Under the pieces are notes generated by a model that was not told where the DNA came from, searched no databases, and was given only the letters and a program-made list of their open reading frames with translations. From Arenibacter algicola (GTDB lineage Bacteria; Bacteroidota; Bacteroidia; Flavobacteriales; Flavobacteriaceae): 64,000 nucleotides of DNA. Both the position numbers and the translations under genes were made by a program. Numbering within the stretch: the first letter of the stretch is position 1; each line of letters starts with the position of its first letter. The stretch spans positions 1,302,001 through 1,366,000 of the forward strand of contig NZ_JPOO01000001.1 in NCBI RefSeq assembly GCF_000733925.1, written 5' to 3'. Of this stretch, positions 16,743 to 25,799 are shown piece by piece.

Positions 16743-17933
16743 ATGCAAAAGGTGGTAGTCGGACTTTCCGGCGGTGTGGATTCCAGTGTTACGGCATATC
16801 TCTTAAAGGAGCAAGGGTACGAGGTTATTGGCCTGTTTATGAAGAATTGGCATGACGATTCCGTGACTATTTCCAAGGAATGCCCTTGGCTGGAGGATAG
16901 TAATGATGCCCTTATAGTTGCCGAGAAGTTGGGAATACCCTTTCAGACCGTAGATTTAAGTGCCCAGTACAAAGAACGTATTGTGGACTATATGTTCAGG
17001 GAATACGAGAAAGGGAGAACACCAAACCCCGATGTGCTTTGCAATAGGGAAATTAAGTTTGATGTGTTTATGAAAATTGCCATGCAACTGGGAGCGGACT
17101 ATGTGGCAACAGGACACTATTGTAGAAAGGGGGTTATAAAAAATGAGGACGGAACGGAAACGTATCAGTTGCTTGCCGGTGCGGACGCCAATAAGGACCA
17201 ATCCTATTTTTTATGTCAGTTATCCCAAGAACAACTTGCCAAAACCTTATTTCCAATAGGGGAATTACAGAAGCCTGAAGTGAGGAAAATAGCTGCAGAG
17301 AATGATTTGATCACCGCGGATAAAAAGGATTCCCAAGGTCTTTGCTTTATCGGGAAGGTACGTTTGCCAGAATTCCTGCAACAGAAGTTAAGGCCCAAAA
17401 AGGGGGTAATTGTGGAAGTACCTGCGGTATTGGAGCAGTATGGGAGTACCATTCCCCAGTTTAATTCCAAATTGGAAGAATTGGCCTATTACGCTGAAAA
17501 GCCTCATTATGACCTAACCGATGGAAAGGTGGTAGGGGAGCATCAAGGTGCCCACTATTTTACAAAAGGACAGCGTAAGGGATTGGACGTAGGGGGAACC
17601 AAAGAACCCTTGTTCGTAATTGAAACCGATGTTGATCAGAATGTAATCTATACCGGTCAAGGGAAGAGTCACCCCGGGCTCTATCGTAGGACCTTATTTG
17701 TAAACAATGATGAATTACATTGGGTACGTACGGATTTGGCGTTGGAAGTGGACCAGACTATGGAGGTTATGGCAAGGATAAGATACCGTCAACCTTTGCA
17801 AAAGGCGACACTTTACAGAGTGGATGCCGGGTTGTATGTGGATTTTGTTGAAAAACAATCGGCTATTACGGAAGGGCAATTTGTAGCCTGGTATATTGGA
17901 GAGGAACTAGTTGGGTCTGGTGTAATCTCTTAA
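16743..17933 (+). CDS. mnmA: tRNA-specific 2-thiouridylase MnmA
   Basis: A 396-residue enzyme that thiolates U34 of Lys, Glu and Gln tRNAs. The PP-loop SGGVDSS lies at residues 8-14. The two catalytic cysteines are in CNREIKF (Cys100) and GLCFIGK (Cys201), and the C-terminal beta domains are present. It heads a run of three genes without gaps: the subtilase gene starts 1 nt after its stop, and the nitronate monooxygenase-like gene overlaps that one by 1 nt. The grouping is by transcription rather than by evident function. Confidence 0.97.
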   Translation: MQKVVVGLSGGVDSSVTAYLLKEQGYEVIGLFMKNWHDDSVTISKECPWLEDSNDALIVAEKLGIPFQTVDLSAQYKERIVDYMFREYEKGRTPNPDVLCNREIKFDVFMKIAMQLGADYVATGHYCRKGVIKNEDGTETYQLLAGADANKDQSYFLCQLSQEQLAKTLFPIGELQKPEVRKIAAENDLITADKKDSQGLCFIGKVRLPEFLQQKLRPKKGVIVEVPAVLEQYGSTIPQFNSKLEELAYYAEKPHYDLTDGKVVGEHQGAHYFTKGQRKGLDVGGTKEPLFVIETDVDQNVIYTGQGKSHPGLYRRTLFVNNDELHWVRTDLALEVDQTMEVMARIRYRQPLQKATLYRVDAGLYVDFVEKQSAITEGQFVAWYIGEELVGSGVIS

Positions 17934-17934
17934 A

Positions 17935-19560
17935 ATGGTCAAGACAACCCTTTTCCTATTTTTGATATTCTCGGTTTGGGGAATGGCCCAAGAGCATGCC
18001 TGGGTATATTTAAAAGATAAGGACCAGGTAGAGGAGTGCATTTTAAATCCATCAAGTATATTATCGGAACGGGCAATACAAAAAAAGAGCAGATTTAATA
18101 TTGCCATAGATGAAAGGGATGTTCCTGTCAACGAGGTGTACATTGCCCAGTTAAAACTTCAAAACGGGATCACGGTCAAGGCTAAGTCCAAATGGTTCAA
18201 TTGTGTTCACGTTCTAGGTAGTGTATCCGATATTGCAGCTTTAACAGACCTTCCGTTTGTAGACCGTATTTCTTATGCCGACAAGGGTTTGAATGCCAAA
18301 TCCACCTCGATTATGGCTTCGAGAAATAAGGCCAACAATCATGCTAATAAGTTTCTGGAACAAGAGGTCGATTTTGTCTACGGGCAAAGCGATGCGCAAA
18401 TAAAACAATTGGGGGTACATGTTTTGCACAAAAATAACTTTACGGGTGAAGGTTTTTTAGTTGCTGTTTTGGACAGTGGCTTCCCCAATGTGGATCAGAT
18501 GAGTGCTTTTGAACGTTTACGTTCTAACAATGATTTGTGGGGCGGGTACGATTTTGTTTTCAGATCAACAAATATTTATGCAGCCAACGGAAGTGATCAT
18601 GGTACCAGGGTATTGTCCGATATGGCCGGTTTTGTGGACGAACAATTTGTTGGGACAGCTCCGGATGCCAGTTATCTGCTTTTTAGAACGGAAGATGCCG
18701 CTACCGAAACACCAGTAGAGGAAAGTTATTGGGTGGAGGCCGCTGAGCGGGCCGATAGCCTAGGGGTAGATGTTATTAACAGTTCCTTGGGCTATAGTAC
18801 TTATGATAATCCAAGATATAATTATTCCCCAGCGGATATGGATGGAAATACGGCCTTTATTTCCAAAGGAGCCAATATTGCAACCGAAAAAGGGATATTG
18901 GTGGTGAATTCTGCCGGGAATTCAGGTGATAGCTCTTGGGGTATTATTACGGCACCGGCAGATGCCAATGTATTTGGTGTTGGAGCGGTTGATACCTCTG
19001 GCAACTATGTGGCATTTAGTTCACGGGGACCAAGCGCGGATGGAAGGATTAAACCAGATGGGATGGCCTTGGGTGCAGGAGCAACGGTAATAGGCCCGGA
19101 CGACAGATTGGTAAAAAATAATGGAACCTCCTTTGCTTCGCCCATAATGGCAGGCGCTATCGCTTCCTTTTGGCAGGCGTTCCCTGAAAAAAACAATATG
19201 GAGATTATGGCAATGGTGTGGGAATCGTCTTCCCGTTATCAAAATCCAAATTCCCAAATAGGTTATGGAATACCCAATTTTTCCCTACCCTTGACGCTAT
19301 TGGGAATAGATATTTCAAATGCCGGGGATGAGTGGTATTTATTTCCGAATCCATCCAAGACCGGGTTTCAAGTACAGTTTCCCATGGCCTATGGAAATGC
19401 TCGTATAACGCTGTTTGATACCTACGGGAAGCGCATTCTGGAAAAGCAAATTAACCAAGACAATGAGGAGATATCTTTAGAAAATTTAAGTAGGGCCATT
19501 TATATTGTACATGTAAAAGTGGACGGGATGCGCAAGGAATTTAAATTGATAAAAAACTAA
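17935..19560 (+). CDS. secreted S8 subtilase with type IX secretion sorting domain
   Basis: A 541-residue protease. A signal peptide (MVKTTLFLFLIFSVWGMAQ) is followed by a propeptide-like region and a catalytic domain with the triad in VAVLDSG (Asp about 180), DHGTRVLS (His about 222) and NGTSFASP (Ser about 400). Residues about 465-541 (LFPNPSKTGFQVQF to the C-terminal KEFKLIKN) form a Por-type T9SS type A sorting domain, so the protein should cross the outer membrane by the type IX system. It is translationally close to mnmA and to the next gene. The substrate is unknown. Confidence 0.94.
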   Translation: MVKTTLFLFLIFSVWGMAQEHAWVYLKDKDQVEECILNPSSILSERAIQKKSRFNIAIDERDVPVNEVYIAQLKLQNGITVKAKSKWFNCVHVLGSVSDIAALTDLPFVDRISYADKGLNAKSTSIMASRNKANNHANKFLEQEVDFVYGQSDAQIKQLGVHVLHKNNFTGEGFLVAVLDSGFPNVDQMSAFERLRSNNDLWGGYDFVFRSTNIYAANGSDHGTRVLSDMAGFVDEQFVGTAPDASYLLFRTEDAATETPVEESYWVEAAERADSLGVDVINSSLGYSTYDNPRYNYSPADMDGNTAFISKGANIATEKGILVVNSAGNSGDSSWGIITAPADANVFGVGAVDTSGNYVAFSSRGPSADGRIKPDGMALGAGATVIGPDDRLVKNNGTSFASPIMAGAIASFWQAFPEKNNMEIMAMVWESSSRYQNPNSQIGYGIPNFSLPLTLLGIDISNAGDEWYLFPNPSKTGFQVQFPMAYGNARITLFDTYGKRILEKQINQDNEEISLENLSRAIYIVHVKVDGMRKEFKLIKN

Positions 19561-20501
19561 TGGGAAATAGAATTACCGATCTTTTTGGAATTCAATATCC
19601 AATTATTCAGGCCGGAATGGTATGGGCCAGTGGATGGCGTTTGGCCTCTGCCGTTTCCAATGCCGGTGGATTGGGGATAATAGGGGCAGGTTCCATGTAT
19701 CCGGAGATACTGCGGGAGCATATAGAGAAGTGTAAGTTGGCCACCAATAAGCCTTTTGGTGTCAATGTACCAATGCTGTATCCGGATATTGAGAAGCTCA
19801 TGGAAATCATAGTGGAGCTGGATGTAAAAACTGTATTTACCTCGGCAGGAAATCCCAAAACTTGGACTCCATATTTAAAGGATAGGGGTATAACTGTCGT
19901 GCATGTGGTGAGCAGTGTAAAATTTGCACAAAAGGCAGAGGAAGCTGGGGTAGACGCCATTGTTGCGGAAGGTTTTGAGGCTGGTGGACATAACGGTAGG
20001 GATGAGACCACTACCTTGACCTTAATTCCCGCAGTAAAAGAAAAAATAAGCATCCCTTTAATAGCTGCTGGCGGAATAGCAACAGGCAGGGCCATGTTGG
20101 CTGTTATGGTTTTGGGTGCCGATGGGGTACAGGTAGGAAGCCGATTTGTGGCGAGCAATGAAGCTTCGTCCCATCCCTTATTTAAACAAAAAGTGATAGA
20201 GGCTGGTGAAGGCGCTACACAATTAACTTTAAAGGAATTGGCTCCTGTTAGATTGATCAAAAATAAATTCTATAGCGATATACAAAAAGCCTATGCCGAT
20301 TGTGCAACGGTGGAGGAACTAAAGTCGCTCTTAGGTAGGGCCAGGGCCAAAAAAGGTATGTTCGAGGGCGATTTGGAGGAAGGGGAATTGGAAATTGGTC
20401 AGGTGGCCGCCATAATCCATGAAATTAAACCCGCTGCCCAAATTGTAGTGGACATGATGGAGGAATTTAACCATGCCAAGGCAGAGGTGAAGCATTTTTA
20501 G
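19560..20501 (+). CDS. nitronate monooxygenase / FabK-like flavin oxidoreductase
   Basis: A 313-residue TIM-barrel flavoprotein. Motifs are PIIQAGMVWASGWRLASAVS at the N-terminus, GGLGIIGAG, the phosphate-binding AEGFEAGGHNGRDE (about residues 138-151) and AAGGIATGRAM (about 168-178). The family includes nitronate monooxygenases and FabK-type enoyl-ACP reductases, and sequence alone does not separate them. Its ATG overlaps the TAA of the subtilase gene, so translation is probably coupled. Downstream it faces the TPR gene; the 109-bp gap holds only an imperfect inverted repeat. Confidence 0.88.
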   Translation: MGNRITDLFGIQYPIIQAGMVWASGWRLASAVSNAGGLGIIGAGSMYPEILREHIEKCKLATNKPFGVNVPMLYPDIEKLMEIIVELDVKTVFTSAGNPKTWTPYLKDRGITVVHVVSSVKFAQKAEEAGVDAIVAEGFEAGGHNGRDETTTLTLIPAVKEKISIPLIAAGGIATGRAMLAVMVLGADGVQVGSRFVASNEASSHPLFKQKVIEAGEGATQLTLKELAPVRLIKNKFYSDIQKAYADCATVEELKSLLGRARAKKGMFEGDLEEGELEIGQVAAIIHEIKPAAQIVVDMMEEFNHAKAEVKHF

Positions 20502-20610
20502 GAACCATATTGAACCAAGAACTTTATTGTACCCAAATTGGGAAAATGGATTTTCCAACAGTTTGGGGGTTTCCTTAAAATGTGCCCCATTATTTATAAG
20601 ATATATATAG

Positions 20611-22341
20611 TTATAAAACAGAAGTTTTTATTGGTATATCTGCATGTTCCCAGGCATTGTCAAATTCCTGTTTTATCTTTTTGGCCTCCTCCAATTTACC
20701 TTGACCAATAAGGCTTTCATGGAGTCCAATTAAGGACCAGCCGTTTTGTCGTACTATATCCAGGTCTTCCTTATATACTTTTTCAGCTTCTTCATATTTT
20801 TTAGCCTTAAGCAATGCTGCCCCTAAAGTCTGTCTTACTGGTATATGCCATGCGGTAGGCTCGCTGTATATTAGCTGGTCCTCATAAAATACCGCTTGCT
20901 TTAGGTGTTCCAAGGCCTCTGGCATATTACCTTCGGCATTGGCTATTTCACCGGAAACAACCCCATATGCAATTCGTGCTATACTCGAGGAGGGATTGGT
21001 ATAATTGGCCACAACAGTTTCCAATTCTGGGTCGTTTTTCAATAGTTTAAGAGCCTCCAACTCTTCCTTGGCCTCTTTAATGTTATTTTTCCTTACAAAG
21101 GCAATTCCCCTGGCGTAATGCCATATAAGTTTAAGGTGTTTATATTGATCTCCTGGATAAGGTATGGTCAGAATTTCATTCCACTTTCCAAAGCGGGTAT
21201 AGGCCAACAGTGGTGAGGAAGCAAAATCTTGTAAAAACGGCAAAGTCACCATCTCGCTTAGTGGGACTTTTTCCGCTGTTTTTTTGGCGGCATCAATAGC
21301 TAGTTCACTGTTGCCCAAGAGGGTAGAGGCCGACCATAGAAAATGTAAATTGTGCGGGTAATATCCCAATGGATACATGCCCTGGGAATAACATTGGGAG
21401 ATGTAATCCTCATCTGCCAGGATAGCGGCTTGATTTACTTTTACTGCATCGGCATACCTGCCGACCCTAATATAAATATGGGATGGCATATGTACAATGT
21501 GTCCGGCTGCCGGCATTAAGGATCCTAGCTTGTCGGCACTGGGAATGGCGAGGTCCGGTTTGGGAAGTTCCACCATATGGATATAGTAATGATGGGCCCC
21601 TGGATGATCGGGATTTAAGTCCATGGCTCTCTCCAAGGCGGCTTTTCCCTTTAAGGTGTTAGGAGCTGGGTTCCCGTCATTGTCCCAATAGTTCCATGGC
21701 ATAGTATTCATAATAGAGGCCGCGTACAAGGTCTGTACATGGGCATCATCTGGAAATGCTTTCACTACTTTTTCCATGGCACCCATATAGGCCATGTTCA
21801 ACTCTGAAATTTCTTTAGTTAAATCACTACTGTATCTATGGGCCAGCGCATCTATTAAAGCTTTTTCTTTGGGCGTACCGCTATGGGACAAGTTTTTGGC
21901 TTTTGATATAGCTTCATAAGATTTTTTTCTGCGCTCGTCATCTGGCAACGGGTCATTTATGTTGGGACCTAAGGTGTAGGCCTGTCCCCAATAGGTCATG
22001 GCCGACTTGGGGTCTAGTCGGGATGCTTCCATAAACGAGCGGTGGGCTTCTGCATGGTTAAATGCATAAGTAAGTTTTACGCCCTGATTAAAATAGGTTT
22101 GGGCCTTATGGTCTTTTGTGCTAATACCGAAATGTAAATTGCCAAGATTCTCAAATAAGGGTGCAATTTGTTGGGTGGTATCCACATTGCTCAAGAGGTA
22201 TTTGGCAACAGTACATTTCATGGAGTAAAAACTAGCTTCCTGTGTTACCACCAATACCTCAGGCGAAGATTGGGGTTTCCACAAATAGGTTATGGCCAAT
22301 AGGATTATGGCCACTAAGAAGAGACTCAATTTTGTTTTCAT
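20611..22341 (-). CDS. exported tetratricopeptide-repeat protein
   Basis: A 576-residue protein with an N-terminal signal/anchor (MKTKLSLFLVAIILLAITYL). TPR-like helical pairs are visible at about residues 75-120 (FNQGVKLTYAFNHAEAHRSF, then ASRLDPKSAMTYWGQA), 225-260 and 450-570. Cytochrome-like CxxCH motifs are absent. The protein resembles periplasmic TPR proteins common in Bacteroidetes, whose partners are unknown. It is monocistronic and followed by no clear terminator. Function is not assigned. Confidence 0.82.
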   Translation of the reverse strand: MKTKLSLFLVAIILLAITYLWKPQSSPEVLVVTQEASFYSMKCTVAKYLLSNVDTTQQIAPLFENLGNLHFGISTKDHKAQTYFNQGVKLTYAFNHAEAHRSFMEASRLDPKSAMTYWGQAYTLGPNINDPLPDDERRKKSYEAISKAKNLSHSGTPKEKALIDALAHRYSSDLTKEISELNMAYMGAMEKVVKAFPDDAHVQTLYAASIMNTMPWNYWDNDGNPAPNTLKGKAALERAMDLNPDHPGAHHYYIHMVELPKPDLAIPSADKLGSLMPAAGHIVHMPSHIYIRVGRYADAVKVNQAAILADEDYISQCYSQGMYPLGYYPHNLHFLWSASTLLGNSELAIDAAKKTAEKVPLSEMVTLPFLQDFASSPLLAYTRFGKWNEILTIPYPGDQYKHLKLIWHYARGIAFVRKNNIKEAKEELEALKLLKNDPELETVVANYTNPSSSIARIAYGVVSGEIANAEGNMPEALEHLKQAVFYEDQLIYSEPTAWHIPVRQTLGAALLKAKKYEEAEKVYKEDLDIVRQNGWSLIGLHESLIGQGKLEEAKKIKQEFDNAWEHADIPIKTSVL

Positions 22342-22672
22342 GACTTTGAATTTTTATATTGATTTGTTAATTTCTTTTGGATTTCCAGGATGTTACAAGG
22401 GGTCAACCCATGTTTGAAGATAGGTTGCTTTGATTGCTAATCGAATATGTCTAATTGTGTGGGGGAAAATTGTGATGCCTGACTTATAGGGGAGATGGAA
22501 AACTAAATTTCCGTATATCTAAAATTAGTAAATTCTGAGGTTCTATACTAGAATTATATTGGTTTGTGTTGTAGAAGCTCCAAAATTCAATTCCAAAAAC
22601 TATGATTTTGCTTTTAGTAAGAACTATTTGGTGAAGAGTTTTTTATGAAAAATGGTATGGGCAAGTCCTCTT
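22342..22672. other. intergenic region with no recognised feature
   Basis: About 330 bp between the TPR gene and the DUF2007 gene. I find no credible ORF, terminator, repeat or consensus promoter. Confidence 0.55.
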
Positions 22673-22897
22673 TTAGTAACCAATAACTTTTTGGACTATA
22701 CTTTGTGCTGTTGCCAACTCATCTGCATGGACATAAATTTCCTGATTCCCTTGAATGGCAGATCCAAATCCTGCCAATCTTCCAGATTCCGAATCGTCCT
22801 TTATCACCGGGATTATACCAATTTCCTTAAGTTGATTTTCTATGGTCTGTGCCAAAATAAAACTACCGGAAAATATGCGGGTGTATTTGGAATTCAT
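22673..22897 (-). CDS. DUF2007 family protein
   Basis: A 74-residue protein that matches DUF2007 (putative signal-transducing, PII-like fold): YTRIFSGSFILAQTIENQLKE at the N-terminus and QEIYVHADELATAQSIV near the C-terminus. Members are small and cytoplasmic, of unknown role. It is divergent from the small exported gene at 22992, with 94 bp shared upstream DNA. Confidence 0.82.
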   Translation of the reverse strand: MNSKYTRIFSGSFILAQTIENQLKEIGIIPVIKDDSESGRLAGFGSAIQGNQEIYVHADELATAQSIVQKVIGY

Positions 22898-22977
22898 TTT
22901 AATAGTGTTTGTAAACTGTTGTTAATATACAAATTTTATATAATGCTATAATCCAAGAGAATTTGTACAGGCATTAG

Positions 22978-22985
22978 TATCTTTG
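22978..22985 (+). promoter_or_regulatory. -7 box abutting the start of the small exported protein gene
   Basis: TATCTTTG matches TAnnTTTG and ends 6 nt before the ATG at 22992, suggesting a leaderless or nearly leaderless transcript. Confidence 0.5.
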
Positions 22986-22991
22986 TGGCCA

Positions 22992-23387
22992 ATGAAGACT
23001 GTTATAGTAGGGGTTACCTTTTTTTTATGCGCTTTGCCCTTGTGCGCCCAATTGGAACAGGATAAGTTGAAGCATTTTGCTGCAGGTACCTTAAGCGGAG
23101 CTATAGGAGCAGATATTGCCGATGGATTTTCTGGAGGAAATCGCTATTGGCGAATTGCTGGCGCCGTAACTTCAAGTTTATTGGCAGGCTTGGCCAAGGA
23201 GGCCTATGATGAACATAAATACGGGGGGTGGGACAATAGGGATCTTGCTGCTACAGTATTGGGAGGAGTGTCTATTGGAATTACTATTGATATATTTTCG
23301 GAGAAGAGACAAAGAAAGGAAAAGGAGATGATGGTCCAGATCATAGATGAAAATATGACTTTTGGCAAGCAGGGAAGGGATGACTGA
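22992..23387 (+). CDS. small exported protein, YfiM/DUF2279-like (tentative)
   Basis: A 131-residue protein. A signal peptide (MKTVIVGVTFFLCALPLCAQ) precedes DKLKHFAAGTLSGAIGADIAD and GGWDNRDLAATVLGG, a pattern like that of YfiM / DUF2279 periplasmic proteins, with alternating glycine-rich hydrophobic stretches. The frame is open three codons earlier (TTG at 22983), but that overlaps the promoter box, so the ATG at 22992 is used. The function is unknown and the family link rests on short motifs. Confidence 0.72.
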   Translation: MKTVIVGVTFFLCALPLCAQLEQDKLKHFAAGTLSGAIGADIADGFSGGNRYWRIAGAVTSSLLAGLAKEAYDEHKYGGWDNRDLAATVLGGVSIGITIDIFSEKRQRKEKEMMVQIIDENMTFGKQGRDD

Positions 23388-23409
23388 AGGGATTTATGTA
23401 TTCCAATTT

Positions 23410-24744
23410 CTAAATTAGTCCCCGAGCTTTTATTTCCAAATATTTGTTGATGGTATTTATGGTCAAATGCTCAGGTTTGGTTAATATGGTCTGTATGCCG
23501 TATTTCCTTAGTTCGTTAACGATAAGCTTCTTCTCATAAACAAATTTCTCCGCAATTGTTTTTTCAAATATTTGTTGGATGGTCTCGGCCTTTTCATCCG
23601 TAAATTTAATCAATTCGGTGTTCTCAAAGAAAATGACCACCAATAAATGTTGCTTGGCAATTGCCTGTAGGTAGGGCAGTTGACGTTGCAGTGCATCCAA
23701 GGTCTCGAAATTGGTATAGAGTAGAAGTAGGCTCCTGTGGGTGATATTTCTTTTAATATCGGCATATAACCGACTATAATCACTTTCTACAAAATTGGTC
23801 TCCAAATTGTAAAGTGTTTCCAAAATAAGGTTCATTTGGGAACTTCGTCTCTCGGCAACCACCCTGTTTTCAATTTTCTTGCTAAAGGCGAACATTCCGG
23901 CCTTGTCCTGCTTTTTAAGGGCAATGTGGGAAATAACCAATGTGGCGTTAATGGCATAATCCAATAAGCTTAGTCCGTCAAAAGGCATTTTCATGACCCT
24001 CCCTTTATCTATAATGGAGTAAATTGGTTGCGACTTTTCATCCTGATACTGGTTTACCATTAGTCCACCTTTTTTTGCCGTAGCTTTCCAGTTAATGTTC
24101 CGGATATCATCCCCTAAAACATAATCCTTGATTTGCTCGAACTCCATGGTATGGCCTATGCGTCGAATTTTCTTAAGGCCATATTCGAAGAGTTTATTGC
24201 TAAAGGCCATAAGGTCGTATTTCCTCAATTGTAGGAAGGAAGGGTACACGGGGACTTGCTGTTCATTGCCAAAGGTGTACTTTTTGGAGATGAAACCAAT
24301 AGGAGAGTTGACAAAGACGTTCAAATTTCCAAAGGAATATACTCCTCTTTCCGTAGGTCGCAGGTAATACCGGAACACCTTTTCCTTTCCTTTCCCTAGG
24401 GTAGTGGAAATACCAAAATCCCTCTTTTGAAATTGATGGGGGACTTCATCCAAAATTTTCAAACCGGCAGGGAACAAATATGAATTGGAAAGGCTTATTT
24501 TAATTTCGTTTTCATCACCATTGGAAAGTTTTTCGGGAACCGAACGCCGGCCTTTTATTCCGCCCTTGGATGCATATACCAAAATAATATCGACCAAAAA
24601 AATTAGGGCAAAAACATAAAATAATAATTTTACTACCCCGAAAACATCAGCTAACATATAGGACATTAAGAAACCTAAGACCAAACAAGTCAATACAATA
24701 AAGAATCTTTTTTGTAGGTAGATGTTGCTTAGTATTTTTTTCAT
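23410..24744 (-). CDS. DUF58 domain protein
   Basis: A 444-residue protein with two membrane segments near the N-terminus (about residues 12-32 and 36-55) and a DUF58 core: RRIGHTMEFEQIKDYVLGDD, then IRNINWKATAKKGGLMVNQY (about 190-235), leading into a von Willebrand A-like fold. DUF58 proteins usually pair with MoxR ATPases. It is the last gene of a six-gene minus-strand run, 47 nt after the MoxR gene. A role in assembling or regulating an envelope complex is inferred from MoxR systems elsewhere. Confidence 0.93.
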   Translation of the reverse strand: MKKILSNIYLQKRFFIVLTCLVLGFLMSYMLADVFGVVKLLFYVFALIFLVDIILVYASKGGIKGRRSVPEKLSNGDENEIKISLSNSYLFPAGLKILDEVPHQFQKRDFGISTTLGKGKEKVFRYYLRPTERGVYSFGNLNVFVNSPIGFISKKYTFGNEQQVPVYPSFLQLRKYDLMAFSNKLFEYGLKKIRRIGHTMEFEQIKDYVLGDDIRNINWKATAKKGGLMVNQYQDEKSQPIYSIIDKGRVMKMPFDGLSLLDYAINATLVISHIALKKQDKAGMFAFSKKIENRVVAERRSSQMNLILETLYNLETNFVESDYSRLYADIKRNITHRSLLLLYTNFETLDALQRQLPYLQAIAKQHLLVVIFFENTELIKFTDEKAETIQQIFEKTIAEKFVYEKKLIVNELRKYGIQTILTKPEHLTINTINKYLEIKARGLI

Positions 24745-24791
24745 TTTCTTTATGTGCTATGATATATTTTAATGCCGAGAGGTTTTGTTCA

Positions 24792-25796
24792 TTATCTTGG
24801 AATTTCAATAGTCTCCATAATTTGTTTTATTACTTTGTCCGGAGTAAACCCTTCCATTTCCCTTTCAGGAGTCAATATAACCCTGTGCCCCAATACTGGA
24901 GTCGCCACTTTTTTAATATCATCCGGGGTTACAAAATCACGTCCGTTGGTTGCTGCCAGAGCTTTGGAGGCATCCATGATAGCAATGGAAGCCCTAGGAG
25001 AGGCGCCAAGATATAGGTTGGCATTGTTACGTGTGTTGTGGACAATTCCGGCGATATACTTCATTAAATTGTCCTCTATTATAATTTCCTTGATAATCTC
25101 TTGATAGTTGGCTATTTGGTCGGCACTAAGCACCGAAGTAATTAAGCTTTCCAAGTTTTTGTTTTTTTGACGATGTTTACTTTCCAAAATCTCGATCTCT
25201 TCCGCTAGGGACGGATAGTTTACCTTGATTTTAAAAAGGAACCGGTCCAATTGAGCTTCGGGCAGTCGGTAGGTACCTTCCTGTTCAATTGGATTTTGGG
25301 TGGCAAATACCAAAAATGGGGGTAACATTTTATAAGTATGTCCGTCCATGGTTATTTGGCGTTCGGCCATGGCTTCAAACAAGGCCGCCTGTGTCTTGGC
25401 CGGGGCACGGTTTATTTCATCTATCAAAATGATATTGGAAAATAAGGGGCCCTTTTTAAACTCAAATTCCGAGGTCTTCACATTGAAAATTGAAGTGCCC
25501 AAAATGTCGCTTGGCATTAGATCCGGTGTAAATTGGATTCTGCTGAAGTTCACATTCATGGTCTTAGCCAAGAGTTTGGCAGTAACGGTTTTGGCTACTC
25601 CCGGTACCCCCTCAATTAAGGAATGCCCATTGGCAAGGATAGAAATAATCAGTAATTCGATCATTTCCTGTTGCCCAATGATAACTCTTCCCAATTCCGC
25701 TTTTATCTGTGCCACCGATGTCTGTAGTTGACCAAGGTCTATTCTACTCTTAAATTCTAACGGCTTATGGTCTTGCCCATGCTGACTTTCTTCCAT
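24792..25796 (-). CDS. MoxR-family AAA+ ATPase
   Basis: A 334-residue AAA+ protein. Walker A is GVPGVAKT (about residues 60-67), Walker B IILIDEINRAPAKTQ (about 123-137), followed by LFEAMAERQITMDG and FATQNPIEQEGTYRLPEAQLDRF, all hallmarks of MoxR. These ATPases act as chaperone-like remodelers for partner proteins with VWA domains, here probably the DUF58 protein encoded next. It starts 3 nt after the DUF4350 gene ends. Confidence 0.96.
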   Translation of the reverse strand: MEESQHGQDHKPLEFKSRIDLGQLQTSVAQIKAELGRVIIGQQEMIELLIISILANGHSLIEGVPGVAKTVTAKLLAKTMNVNFSRIQFTPDLMPSDILGTSIFNVKTSEFEFKKGPLFSNIILIDEINRAPAKTQAALFEAMAERQITMDGHTYKMLPPFLVFATQNPIEQEGTYRLPEAQLDRFLFKIKVNYPSLAEEIEILESKHRQKNKNLESLITSVLSADQIANYQEIIKEIIIEDNLMKYIAGIVHNTRNNANLYLGASPRASIAIMDASKALAATNGRDFVTPDDIKKVATPVLGHRVILTPEREMEGFTPDKVIKQIMETIEIPR

Positions 25797-25799
25797 GTA

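Noticed and set aside
19607..20260. 217-codon minus-strand frame over the nitronate monooxygenase-like gene
   Set aside because: Shadow frame: repetitive Ser/Pro/Ala translation with no motif.
20502..20610. Bidirectional terminator between the nitronate monooxygenase-like and TPR genes
   Set aside because: The inverted repeat CCCAAA...TTTGGG with an inner TTGG/CCAA pairing is imperfect and not followed by a T run on either strand.
22652..22951. 99-codon plus-strand frame over the DUF2007 gene
   Set aside because: Shadow of the DUF2007 gene on the other strand, which has a recognised family pattern.
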